64,000 nt of DNA from Sunxiuqinia sp963974515 (GTDB lineage Bacteria; Bacteroidota; Bacteroidia; Bacteroidales; Prolixibacteraceae): positions 26,215 through 90,214 of the forward strand of contig NZ_CAXBDD010000008.1 of assembly GCF_963974515.1 (NCBI RefSeq). The letters run 5' to 3'. How positions within the stretch are numbered: the stretch's first letter is position 1; every line of letters begins with the position of its first letter. Positions 1 to 8,196 of the stretch are shown piece after piece. A model generated the notes under the pieces. The model had not been told where the DNA came from, searched no databases, and was given only the letters and a program-made list of their open reading frames with translations. Both the position numbers and the translations under genes were made by a program.

Positions 1-861
1 ATTTTGATCTTCCATTCGCTGGCTCCCGAGAGCCTGCGATTTTCAAGGGCACTCATCGTTTTGGGTTCCGTCTGGGTAATGATCAGTCTGCTAAGCTATC
101 GCTATCTGCTCAGTCACAGCCATCCGCAACAAGCCCACTTTGACCGAACCCGGGAGAAACGGGTCATTATCATTTCCAATCCAGATGAAGCGTTGCGCAT
201 CAGCCAGCTAATACAGCACTCGCATCTGAAAATCGATATCGTGGGAATTGTTCAGCCCAATAACAACAGCACCCGCGACAATTTCCTGGGAAACCTGGGT
301 CAGCTTGATGATATCATTCGAATCCACAAGATTGAGGAACTTATTTTTAGCGCAAATGATTTGCCCTCGCAGCAAATTATAAAAACCATGCTCGATTTAA
401 GCAAATTGAACGTCGAATATAAAATTGCACCCCCGGAAAGTTTATCCATCATTGGAAGCAACTCGATCGATACAACCGGCGACCTTTACCTGGTTGAGAT
501 GAATGCCATCACAAATGGAAACAACCTGCGCCGTAAACGCCTGTTCGACTTGGTTGGTAGCCTGATTTTCCTATTGACCTATCCACTCATCTGCTGGAAG
601 GTTCGGGACAAGGCGATATTTTTCACCAATATTTTCAAAGTGCTTTTCGGCTCAAAAAGTTGGGTTGGCCTCGCCCTAAACAACAAAAGAAACGTTGAAC
701 TTCCGAAACTAAAAGTCGGAGTACTGACGCCCGCCGATAAATTTAAAGGTGAACTTTCTGAATCAGAAATAAATAAGATTAACATGGTCTATGCAAAAAA
801 TTATAGCATCGCGCAGGATGCGCTCATTATTTTGCATGGCTGGAAAAACCTGGGACGATGA
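1..861 (+). CDS. Membrane sugar-transferase-like protein, C-terminal part (5' end outside window)
   Basis: The reading frame is open to the window edge, so the 5' end is missing. The visible part starts with a hydrophobic segment (about residues 15-35). A Rossmann-like region follows, of the type preceding polyprenyl-phosphate sugar transferases (KRVIIISNPDEA, then a strand/helix pattern to about 150). Next come KRLFDLVGSLIFLLTYPLI, which looks like the membrane hairpin of a bacterial sugar transferase (PF02397), and a short tail (VLFGSKSWVGL, YAKNYSIAQDALII) like that family's end. The catalytic middle looks shortened. By family it would act at the inner membrane in surface-polysaccharide synthesis. 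Its stop overlaps the next start (ATGA). The broad class is fairly likely; activity is uncertain. Confidence 0.55.
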   Translation: MLIFHSLAPESLRFSRALIVLGSVWVMISLLSYRYLLSHSHPQQAHFDRTREKRVIIISNPDEALRISQLIQHSHLKIDIVGIVQPNNNSTRDNFLGNLGQLDDIIRIHKIEELIFSANDLPSQQIIKTMLDLSKLNVEYKIAPPESLSIIGSNSIDTTGDLYLVEMNAITNGNNLRRKRLFDLVGSLIFLLTYPLICWKVRDKAIFFTNIFKVLFGSKSWVGLALNNKRNVELPKLKVGVLTPADKFKGELSESEINKINMVYAKNYSIAQDALIILHGWKNLGR

Positions 862-1388
862 CTTTAAAGAAACTGGCACACGGACAAATCAAGTTTCGGC
901 CATTGGAGCCGGAAGATCTCGAAATTATTTACCATTGGGAAAATGATCCTGAAATTTGGCAGGTAAGCAACACGCTGACTCCATTTTCACGCTATATTTT
1001 GAAACAATATATCGAAGCGTCTCATCGCGATATTTTCGACACCAAACAACTCCGATTGATGATTGAAGACTCGACTGGTCGCGCAGTTGGCGCAATTGAC
1101 TTGTTTGACTTTGATCCGTTTCACCAGCGGGCCGGCATCGGCATCCTAATTCACAATCAAGACGATCAGGGGAAAGGACTGGCAACCGACGCTTTACGCC
1201 TGATGTCTTTATATGCTACTGAAGTATTGGGACTGCACCAGTTGTATGCCAACATCACGGTCGACAATCAAACTAGTATTCACTTGTTCAAGAAAATTGG
1301 TTTTGAATGCGTGGGAAGGAAAAAAGACTGGATTAAAACTTCTGGTGGCTGGCTCGACGAGGAACTTTTCCAACTCATGCTAAAATAG
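858..1388 (+). CDS. GNAT-family N-acetyltransferase (RimJ/RimL/SpeG-like)
   Basis: A 176-residue single-domain GNAT protein. The N-terminal strand IKFRPLEPEDLEIIYHWENDP and the late segment TVDNQTSIHLFKKIGFECVG are typical of the RimJ/RimL/SpeG branch. The acetyl-CoA loop lies around residues 103-113 (NQDDQGKGLATDA). It would transfer an acetyl group to an amine or protein N-terminus in the cytoplasm; the substrate cannot be read from sequence. It is translationally coupled to the upstream sugar-transferase-like gene through a 4-base overlap and may modify an amino sugar or a precursor in that pathway (inference). Its end overlaps the convergent next gene by 9 bases. Confidence 0.85.
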   Translation: MTLKKLAHGQIKFRPLEPEDLEIIYHWENDPEIWQVSNTLTPFSRYILKQYIEASHRDIFDTKQLRLMIEDSTGRAVGAIDLFDFDPFHQRAGIGILIHNQDDQGKGLATDALRLMSLYATEVLGLHQLYANITVDNQTSIHLFKKIGFECVGRKKDWIKTSGGWLDEELFQLMLK

Positions 1389-1850
1389 CTGATTAAATAA
1401 CGGGATTTCCTTCAAAAAAACGTACGATTGTTTCTCCAGATCAATAAAACAACAGTAGTGGTTTAATCCGTTCGAAACAATCAGGTACGGAACCTGAAAA
1501 GTCATATTGTAGCGGGTAATCTGATCAAACGTCCGCTGCGTGACTTTTACCGATGGCGCTTTGAATTCTACTAAAATTAATGGTTTCCCGGTCCGGTCAT
1601 AAACCAGCAAATCGGCCCGAAACTGATTTTGATTAATCTTCAGGCCCGTTTCAATGGCCATCAGCGAGGCGGGAAATTGTTTTTCACCAATTAAATATTG
1701 AATAAAATTCTGTCTCACCCACTCTTCCGGAGTAAGGACAACCAGCTTCCTTCGGATTTCATCAAATATCAAATTTTTGCCATCTTGCTGGTCGATACGA
1801 AACGGATATGTTGGTAAATTTAATTGGGTAAACATATTTAGCTGACGCAA
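1380..1850 (-). CDS. Stand-alone HsdR N-terminal-type (PD-(D/E)xK) nuclease domain protein
   Basis: A 156-residue protein matching the HSDR_N_2 type: KLVVLTPEEWVRQNFIQYLI, then RADLLVYDRTGKPLILVEFK. The Asp and the Glu-x-Lys of the last motif fit a PD-(D/E)xK nuclease core. No helicase or motor domain follows and no methylase or specificity subunit lies nearby, so this is not a type I restriction system. Such small proteins are common in Bacteroidota, and their role is unknown. It is convergent with the GNAT gene and divergent from amn; the shared upstream region is short (86 bases). Confidence 0.8.
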   Translation of the reverse strand: MRQLNMFTQLNLPTYPFRIDQQDGKNLIFDEIRRKLVVLTPEEWVRQNFIQYLIGEKQFPASLMAIETGLKINQNQFRADLLVYDRTGKPLILVEFKAPSVKVTQRTFDQITRYNMTFQVPYLIVSNGLNHYCCFIDLEKQSYVFLKEIPLFNQLF

Positions 1851-1936
1851 AATTGTATTTTTGTAAAACCTTGCTACGGAACGAAGTTCACGCAGACTGA
1901 TTTTCGTTCAAAAGTGCAAAAAAAAATCTTCTCCCG

Positions 1937-2707
1937 ATGAAAACGAAAAAGGAAATTGTTGATAATTGGCTGCCCCGCTATACCGGACGCAAACTGGAAG
2001 ACTTTGCTGATTACATTCTGCTAACCAACTTTCAACTCTATGTCGAAATGTTTGCCAAGCAGTTTACTGTGCCCATCTTGGGGATTAACCAAAATATGCC
2101 CAACGCCTCGAATGGTGACATTACCATCATCAACTTTGGCATGGGAAGCCCAAATGCTGCAACAATCATGGATCTGCTAAGTGCCATCAAACCCGAAGCC
2201 GTTTTGTTTTTGGGGAAATGCGGAGGCCTCAAGCGGAAAAATAAATTGGGTGATTTGATCCTTCCCATTGCCGCAATCCGCAGCGATGGTACCTCGGACG
2301 ATTATTTGCCGCCTGAAATTCCTGCGCTCCCGGCCTTCAGCTTGCAGCGTGCCGTTTCAAGCGCCATTCGGGAAAGCAGGATGGATTACTGGACAGGTGT
2401 CGTGTATACCACCAATAAGCGTGTTTGGGAGTATGATGCCCGATTTAAAAAGTATCTTTATAAAACCCGGGCTATGGCCATCGACATGGAAACGGCAACT
2501 ATTTTCACGGTTGGTTTTGCCAACCAAATACCAACGGGGGCGTTACTTTTGGTTTCGGATCAACCCATGATTTCGACGGGGATAAAAACAGAAGCCAGCG
2601 ACAAAACCGTGACTACGAACTTTGTTGAAAACCACGTAAAAGTTGGCATCGATGCCCTGATGGAAATTAAAAATAATGGACGGTCAGTTAAACATTTACG
2701 ATTTTAA
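1937..2707 (+). CDS. amn: AMP nucleosidase
   Basis: A 256-residue protein of the short Bacteroidota AMP nucleosidase type, a purine phosphorylase-fold enzyme splitting AMP into adenine and ribose 5-phosphate. Fold motifs visible are INFGMGSPNAATIMDLL, AVLFLGKCGGLK and AIDMETATIFTVGFANQIP; the last contains the ME pair that binds the ribose in this superfamily. It lacks the extra N-terminal domain of the longer E. coli enzyme. It heads a same-strand run with holA (15-base gap), a rhomboid and an aminotransferase-like gene. A possible TATTTTTG -7 element lies about 75 bases upstream, without a clear -33 partner. Confidence 0.85.
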   Translation: MKTKKEIVDNWLPRYTGRKLEDFADYILLTNFQLYVEMFAKQFTVPILGINQNMPNASNGDITIINFGMGSPNAATIMDLLSAIKPEAVLFLGKCGGLKRKNKLGDLILPIAAIRSDGTSDDYLPPEIPALPAFSLQRAVSSAIRESRMDYWTGVVYTTNKRVWEYDARFKKYLYKTRAMAIDMETATIFTVGFANQIPTGALLLVSDQPMISTGIKTEASDKTVTTNFVENHVKVGIDALMEIKNNGRSVKHLRF

Positions 2708-2722
2708 ACGTTCAAGAAGACT

Positions 2723-3721
2723 ATGGATTATCAAGATATATTAGTTAACCTGAAGAAGAAAATCTACCATCCCGTTTACTTTTTGATGGGAGAAGAAAGT
2801 TATTTCATCAATCAGATTACAGATTATATTAGCAAAAATGTGCTGACGGATGCCGAGAAAAGCTTCAACCAGCATGTTTTGTATGGAAAGGATACGGACG
2901 TAAATACGATTATTACCCACGCCCGGCGATTTCCTATGATGGCTAACCACCAGGTTGTGGTGGTGAAAGAGGCCCAAAACATCAAAAAAATTGAAGATCT
3001 CGAAGCTTACATCAAGGCGCCGCTGACGTCAACCATACTAGTGATCAATTACAAATACAAAACCATCGATAAGCGCAAGAGCTTTGCCAAACAACTGGCG
3101 AAGAGTTGTGTGCTTTTTGAGTCGAAGAAGATCTACGAGAACAAGCTCCCTGCCTGGATCAACAGTTATCTTTCGGCTCATAATTATAGTATTGCACCGC
3201 AGGCGGCAGCCATGTTGGCCGAATACTTGGGAACCGATCTCAGCAAAGTATCCAATGAGCTCAACAAGCTTATTATCTCTTTGCCCGAAGGAACAAAAAT
3301 CGCTCCCGAACATATTGAGAAGAACATTGGAATCAGCAAAGATTACAACATTTTTGAGCTTCAGAACGCATTGTCGGAACGAAACGTTTTGAAAAGCAAC
3401 CAGATTATCAATTATTTTGCAGCCAACCCCTCTTCCAACCCGATTACACGCACCATTGCGAGCTTGTACTACTATTTCATGAAAATCCTGACTTTGCACT
3501 TTCTAACGGACAAGTCACCCAATGCTGTTGCTTCAGCACTGCAGGTCGCTCCATTTTTTGTCCGATCATATATGGATGCAGCCAAAGTGTACAATCCGAA
3601 AAAGCTGGTTGCCATCATGGAAATTTTACGCGAATACGACATGAAATCAAAGGGTTTTGGCAATGTGTCTACTTCAGCCGGCGACCTTCAGAAGGAAATG
3701 ATTTATAAAATTTTACACTAG
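2723..3721 (+). CDS. holA: DNA polymerase III subunit delta
   Basis: 332 residues, the usual length of HolA. The start (DILVNLKKKIYHPVYFLMGEESYFI) is the typical opening, where the enzyme family replaces a Walker A loop with GEE.Y. The later helices (AEYLGTDLSKVSNELNKLII, ISKDYNIFELQNALSER) match the AAA+ lid and collar regions. As part of the clamp loader it opens the beta sliding clamp during chromosome replication. It lies between amn and a rhomboid gene in a probable operon. No anomalies seen. Confidence 0.92.
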   Translation: MDYQDILVNLKKKIYHPVYFLMGEESYFINQITDYISKNVLTDAEKSFNQHVLYGKDTDVNTIITHARRFPMMANHQVVVVKEAQNIKKIEDLEAYIKAPLTSTILVINYKYKTIDKRKSFAKQLAKSCVLFESKKIYENKLPAWINSYLSAHNYSIAPQAAAMLAEYLGTDLSKVSNELNKLIISLPEGTKIAPEHIEKNIGISKDYNIFELQNALSERNVLKSNQIINYFAANPSSNPITRTIASLYYYFMKILTLHFLTDKSPNAVASALQVAPFFVRSYMDAAKVYNPKKLVAIMEILREYDMKSKGFGNVSTSAGDLQKEMIYKILH

Positions 3722-3732
3722 AATAAATAAGC

Positions 3733-4341
3733 ATGACAATAATTATCATTGCCATTACGGCACTTGTTTCCATCATTACTTTTAGCCGGCCCGACCTGAT
3801 GGATAAACTCCAGTTTAACGCCAGCAAAGTAGTTCATAAGCAAGAGTATTACCGCCTTTTCTCACACGGGTTTGTGCATGCTAACTGGGAACACCTCATT
3901 GTAAACATGATTGTTTTGTTCTCTTTTGGACGTGCCATTGAAATGTATTTTGAATATGGGTTTGGTCGAATGGCAAATGCCTATTTTCTCATTTTGTATT
4001 TTGGAGGAATGCTCGTTTCCAACATTTATGCCTTGTATAAACACCGGAATAACTTCTATTACAATGCTGTGGGCGCTTCAGGTGCCGTTTCAGCCGTTTT
4101 ATTTGCAGCCATCTTTTTTGAGCCTTGGAATAAAATCTATTTTTTCGGCGTTCTGCCTGTTCCGGGAATTGTTTTCGCCGGGCTATACTTGGCCTACTCA
4201 TACTACATGGGCCGGAAACAAAACGACAATGTGGCTCACGATGCCCATTTTCTGGGAGCGGTTTTTGGCTTTATATTCCCCATTCTACTCAACAGCAGCC
4301 TGTTTCAACGCTTTATGGACAAGCTATTTATGGTGATTTAG
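3733..4341 (+). CDS. Rhomboid-family intramembrane serine protease
   Basis: A 202-residue protein with about six hydrophobic segments. Rhomboid marks are all present: HANWEHLIVNMIVLFSFG in the second segment, the nucleophile motif GASGA (NAVGASGAVSAV) and the catalytic His in the last segment (AHDAHFLGAVFGF). It should cleave single-pass membrane proteins within the inner membrane; the substrate is unknown. It follows holA by 11 bases and is probably co-transcribed, although no functional link is evident. Confidence 0.9.
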   Translation: MTIIIIAITALVSIITFSRPDLMDKLQFNASKVVHKQEYYRLFSHGFVHANWEHLIVNMIVLFSFGRAIEMYFEYGFGRMANAYFLILYFGGMLVSNIYALYKHRNNFYYNAVGASGAVSAVLFAAIFFEPWNKIYFFGVLPVPGIVFAGLYLAYSYYMGRKQNDNVAHDAHFLGAVFGFIFPILLNSSLFQRFMDKLFMVI

Positions 4342-4415
4342 GATTCAGGAAAAATTTGCCTGTCAGGAAGATTTCCTTCGCCACCATGCGTCTTAATCGA
4401 AAATAATTGAATAAA

Positions 4416-5240
4416 ATGTCCGACAGCTTTCTTTTAATTGACGGCCAATTCTGTCACAATTCGGAGCAGCAATTTGCAGTCAGCCTGTTTGAAGGGCTGA
4501 TTTTCGAGGAACACATTCGTGCTGTTCGCAACCTGATGCCATTTTGGGACCAACACCTGGATTTGATGGCGCTGAAGTTGAAGTTATTTAACCAGCCAGT
4601 CCCCCAATTTCTGGCGTCCAGGGGAAAGGAACTGAAACGGCAAATTGAACGTACCCTGGTAAAAAACAAATTGTTTCGAAGCGCCTTGGTGTGTATCTAT
4701 TTTATTCAAAACGAGAACGGGATTTCTTGCCTCATCAAAACCAATGCGATAGACGCAGTGAACTACCTGCTCAACCAAACGGGGCTAAAAGTTGGTCTGT
4801 TCGATAAGATTTCAAAAGGGATATCGCCATTGTCTTCGCTGGATCTGGGATCGGCACCATTATGGAAGATTGTGAATGCTGAATTGAAAACCTCACCCTT
4901 TGACGAACTGCTTCTCATGAATAACCAGGCATCTATTGTGGAAGCGCCATCAAAAAATATTTATGCCCTCAAAAAAAATACATTGCTAACTCCAGCCCCA
5001 GAAACCGGTGCCTACATGGATATCAGCCAGCAAAAAATTCAACAGATTAGTGAACGATTGAAGATTGAGCTGCAATTTGCCATTCATATGGATGAAAAAA
5101 TACTTTTAGAGGCTGATGAGCTTTTTTTGGTAAATTCAATTGATGGGATTCGCTGGATCAAGGCGTTCAGAACTAAGCGATACTTCAACAAGGGAGTCAA
5201 GAAAATCTATCACGAATGGAATAGATTACTGCTAATTTAG
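4416..5240 (+). CDS. Class IV aminotransferase-like protein, probable catalytic-lysine loss
   Basis: The fold resembles PabC/IlvE-type class IV PLP enzymes (LFEGLIFEEHIRAVRNLMPF near the start; VEAPSKNIYALKKNTLLTP late). I start it at the ATG at 4416 (274 residues) instead of the upstream TTG at 4407. In Bacteroidota relatives I expect ISPLS.LKTGN around the PLP lysine. Here the segment reads ISPLSSLDLGS, so Asp143 appears to stand where the Schiff-base Lys belongs. If the by-eye alignment is right, the protein cannot work as a normal transaminase. It overlaps convergent yqgE by 9 bases. Confidence 0.75.
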   Translation: MSDSFLLIDGQFCHNSEQQFAVSLFEGLIFEEHIRAVRNLMPFWDQHLDLMALKLKLFNQPVPQFLASRGKELKRQIERTLVKNKLFRSALVCIYFIQNENGISCLIKTNAIDAVNYLLNQTGLKVGLFDKISKGISPLSSLDLGSAPLWKIVNAELKTSPFDELLLMNNQASIVEAPSKNIYALKKNTLLTPAPETGAYMDISQQKIQQISERLKIELQFAIHMDEKILLEADELFLVNSIDGIRWIKAFRTKRYFNKGVKKIYHEWNRLLLI

Positions 5241-5825
5241 CGAGGGGTTTTCCGGAAAATTTTCCCATAGAATATATTTGCCTCCTATATCGCGCACAGC
5301 CTGCACCCACATACTTTTAGGTTTGCGGTCGACCATGACCAGATTTTCTTTAATTTCAGAAACCAACCAGGAATTCTCTTTTATTTCCTCCTCCAGTTGG
5401 CCATTGTCCCAACCCGAATACCCCAGGAAAAAACGAATTTGGTCAGGCAAAATCAATCCGTCACGAATGAGTCTTTTCACTTCATCAAAGTCGCCTCCCC
5501 AGTACATGTTGTCTTTTACATGAATGCTTCCAGGGATTAATTGCCCAAGGGAATGGATAAAATAAATGGTATCGGTGCTCACCGGACCTCCGATATAAAC
5601 TTCAGCATCAAAATCAGGAAAATCACCCAAAATTTCATTTACCGGATAGTCAATCTTCTTGTTCAAAATAAAACCAATCGCCCCCTTGTCGCTATGAGCG
5701 ACCAACAACACAATCGAGCGGTTAAAATAGCTCCCTGGAAGGAATGGCTCAGCAATCAGGATTCTTCCTTTTTCGGGTGCTACGTGATTGCTTTCAATTT
5801 TAAACAGATTGGTATCCAAGTTCAT
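5232..5825 (-). CDS. yqgE: YqgE/AlgH family protein
   Basis: 197 residues, close to the family norm. The opening block GRILIAEPFLPGSYFNRSIV and the following GAIGFILNK are diagnostic for YqgE/AlgH (DUF179). Another conserved patch is VYIGGPVSTDTIYFIHSLG. The family is cytoplasmic, structurally known, and of unsettled function (AlgH was named from alginate regulation in Pseudomonas). It is convergent with the aminotransferase-like gene; the end overlaps by 9 bases. Confidence 0.92.
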   Translation of the reverse strand: MNLDTNLFKIESNHVAPEKGRILIAEPFLPGSYFNRSIVLLVAHSDKGAIGFILNKKIDYPVNEILGDFPDFDAEVYIGGPVSTDTIYFIHSLGQLIPGSIHVKDNMYWGGDFDEVKRLIRDGLILPDQIRFFLGYSGWDNGQLEEEIKENSWLVSEIKENLVMVDRKPKSMWVQAVRDIGGKYILWENFPENPSLN

Positions 5826-5977
5826 AATTGTCGAAATTCTGATTCAATTTATGAAAAAACAACCAGTAATCAAACACGTTTTTTGTATTTGCAAAAATTA
5901 AGCCGAGTTTTCACAGCCATTTCGCACCTCGTTGGTGAAAAGACAGACAGAATTTAATCCGGGAAAACGATTGATGT

Positions 5978-6283
5978 TTAATCCTGCTCTACAATCAGGA
6001 AAACGTCTTCGTTCTCCTTTCTCATCAAAAACTCCTCTCGGGCAAATTTCTCCAGGTTAGTCAGGTTGGTTTGAAGTTCTTGGATTTTGCGCTTATCTGA
6101 AACAATTTTATTTCTCAAATACGACTCCTGTTCCGTGAGCTGAATCAGTTTCCGCTTATTATTAAAATGCTGCAACATGCTGTTCTCTTCATCAAAGAAG
6201 CCAACCCACAACACGAACAAGGCCAATACGATTCCGTATTTTGTTCGTAGCCGGGCCCAGATAAATGACAACACTGTTTTCAT
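5978..6283 (-). CDS. DivIC/FtsB-like septum formation initiator protein
   Basis: A 101-residue bitopic protein. A short basic N-terminus is followed by one hydrophobic segment (about residues 14-30: YGIVLALFVLWVGFF). A coiled coil follows (about 35-80: FNNKRKLIQLTEQESYLRNK, SDKRKIQELQTNLTNLEKFA), then the EEFLMRKENEDVFLIVE tail typical of DivIC/FtsB. By family it pairs with FtsL and FtsQ in the divisome. The FtsL and FtsQ partners in this window are in the distant dcw cluster (48.9 and 59.2 kb). Confidence 0.85.
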   Translation of the reverse strand: MKTVLSFIWARLRTKYGIVLALFVLWVGFFDEENSMLQHFNNKRKLIQLTEQESYLRNKIVSDKRKIQELQTNLTNLEKFAREEFLMRKENEDVFLIVEQD

Positions 6284-6325
6284 TGCTTCAAATTTCTCTT
6301 CTCACAAAAGTAGCGGATATTCATC

Positions 6326-6360
6326 CAAAAAAAAAGGAGATGAACGAAATCATCTCCTTA
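6326..6360 (-). terminator. Intrinsic terminator after pruA
   Basis: On the minus strand a perfect 10-bp stem (6334-6343 with 6350-6359, loop of six) is followed by a run of about nine T. It sits 21 bases past the pruA stop and ends that transcript before the DivIC-like gene. Confidence 0.85.
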
Positions 6361-6380
6361 AATTATTACATCTGGGCTTT

Positions 6381-8018
6381 TTATTCGTTATCCGGCTGGA
6401 AACTTGGATACATATAATCGAGTGGTGGCACAAAGTTCTCTTTGATTGTCCGAATGGAAGTCCATCGCAGAAAATTAAATACTGAACCCGCTTTATCATT
6501 CGTACCTGACCCACGAGCACCACCAAAGGGCTGCTGCCCAACAACTGCGCCTGTTGGTTTGTCATTGATATAAAAATTACCGGCAGCATTTTCCAATCGC
6601 TTAGTGATTTTTTCGATATTGTAGCGGTTTTGCGACATAACAGCCCCGGTTAAGGCATAAATTGACGATTGATCCAAAATGGTTAATGTTTCATCCATTT
6701 TCTCATCGTCATACACATAAACAGTCAGCACCGGCCCAAACAATTCTTCAACCATCGTTTCGTAATCCGGTCTTTTGGCAACAATCACCGTTGGCTCAAT
6801 AAAATAGCCAACCGACTTATCACAGTTTCCGCCGAAAATCACCTCAGCATCTTCATCTGACTTCGCACGGTCGATGAAACCAGCCAACTTATCAAACGAC
6901 GACTCATCAATTACCGCGTTAACAAAGTTGGTGAAATCTTCAGGTGGTCCCATTTTAACCGTGGCAAGCGCTTTTCCAACCCGCTCTTTCACGTCATCCC
7001 AAATACTTTCGGGCACATAGCAACGCGAAGCCGCTGAACATTTTTGACCTTGATATTCGAAAGCACCGCGAACCATGGCAATGGCGAGCGCCTGCCGGTT
7101 AACGGTATTGTCTGCAAAAATAAAGTCTTTACCTCCGGTTTCACCGACAATGCGTGGGTACGATTTATATTTATAAATATTTTCGCCAATTGTTTTCCAG
7201 ATTCCCTGGAATACACCGGTTGATCCTGTAAAGTGAATTCCGGCAAACTCCGGATGCTCAAAAACGACTTTGGCAGCAACCGGCCCTGAAACATAAACCA
7301 GATTGATAACACCTTCAGGCAATCCGGCTTCCTGTAAAATCTCCATAATAACAGCGGCTGAGTAAATAGCCGTTTTCGAAGGTTTCCAGACGGCCACGTT
7401 CCCCATCATTGCAGGAGCCACAGGTAAATTGCCCGCTATTGAAGTGAAATTAAACGGAGTCAGCGCAAAGACAAAGCCCTCCAATGGTCGAAATTCGTTG
7501 TAATTCCAGATTCCGGGGGCCGACTCAGGTTGCATCTTGTAAATGTCCGTCATACATTTTACACCAAACCGGTAAAAATCAGCCAGTTCGCAGGCCGCAT
7601 CAATTTCAGCCTGAAAAGCATTCTTTGACTGGCCCAACATGGTGGCTGCATTCAATTTATCACGGTAGGGTCCGGCCAGCAAATCGGCGGCTTTCAAAAA
7701 AATGGAAGCCCGGTGTTGCCAGCTCATGGCCGCCCACTTTTCGCGTGCATCCAATGCCGAATCGATAGCCATTTGCACGTGCGATTCATCACCCTGATAA
7801 TAATACCCTAAGGTATGTTTGATTTCGTGCGGAGGAGCAATCCGGATCCGCCGGTCCGTGGTTACTTCCCGGCCTCCGATGATCATCGGAATTTCAACTT
7901 CAGAATTGCGAAGTTCAGCTATTTTTGCTTTTAGCGAAGCTCGCTCCGGAGATCCGGGAGCATAACTTTTAACCGGTTCATTTTTAGCAACCGGCACGTT
8001 AAAAAAACCTTTTGGCAT
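6381..8018 (-). CDS. pruA: 1-pyrroline-5-carboxylate (L-glutamate gamma-semialdehyde) dehydrogenase
   Basis: 545 residues, the length of the stand-alone P5C dehydrogenase (ALDH4 type). Visible ALDH elements are the NAD region FALTPFNFTSIAGNLPVAPA, the general-base Glu in VGETGGKDF, the nucleophile Cys in GQKCSAASR, and the C-terminal QPFGGARGSGTNDK. It oxidises glutamate semialdehyde to glutamate, the last step of proline catabolism. No proline dehydrogenase is adjacent, so it is not a PutA-like fusion. Monocistronic, with its own terminator downstream. Confidence 0.93.
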   Translation of the reverse strand: MPKGFFNVPVAKNEPVKSYAPGSPERASLKAKIAELRNSEVEIPMIIGGREVTTDRRIRIAPPHEIKHTLGYYYQGDESHVQMAIDSALDAREKWAAMSWQHRASIFLKAADLLAGPYRDKLNAATMLGQSKNAFQAEIDAACELADFYRFGVKCMTDIYKMQPESAPGIWNYNEFRPLEGFVFALTPFNFTSIAGNLPVAPAMMGNVAVWKPSKTAIYSAAVIMEILQEAGLPEGVINLVYVSGPVAAKVVFEHPEFAGIHFTGSTGVFQGIWKTIGENIYKYKSYPRIVGETGGKDFIFADNTVNRQALAIAMVRGAFEYQGQKCSAASRCYVPESIWDDVKERVGKALATVKMGPPEDFTNFVNAVIDESSFDKLAGFIDRAKSDEDAEVIFGGNCDKSVGYFIEPTVIVAKRPDYETMVEELFGPVLTVYVYDDEKMDETLTILDQSSIYALTGAVMSQNRYNIEKITKRLENAAGNFYINDKPTGAVVGQQPFGGARGSGTNDKAGSVFNFLRWTSIRTIKENFVPPLDYMYPSFQPDNE

Positions 8019-8196
8019 AACAACTTATTTTAAATTTTTTCTGGTATTCCCTTTAGAAACAAAACTATAGAATCAGAAAGAGCTTTTTACTAATAAATAT
8101 CAGTTTTAAAAAAAGAGCCAACTATATCCCCTCCAAAACCTATTCTCACCTAAAAATTACTATATTTAGTGCGTTTTTAAACGGCACCAATTTTTC

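Noticed and set aside
1380..1850. Type I restriction system
   Set aside because: Only the small HsdR-N-type domain is present; no motor, methylase or specificity gene.
1856..1863. TATTTTTG as the amn promoter
   Set aside because: No -33 box at the right distance, so I mention it only under amn.
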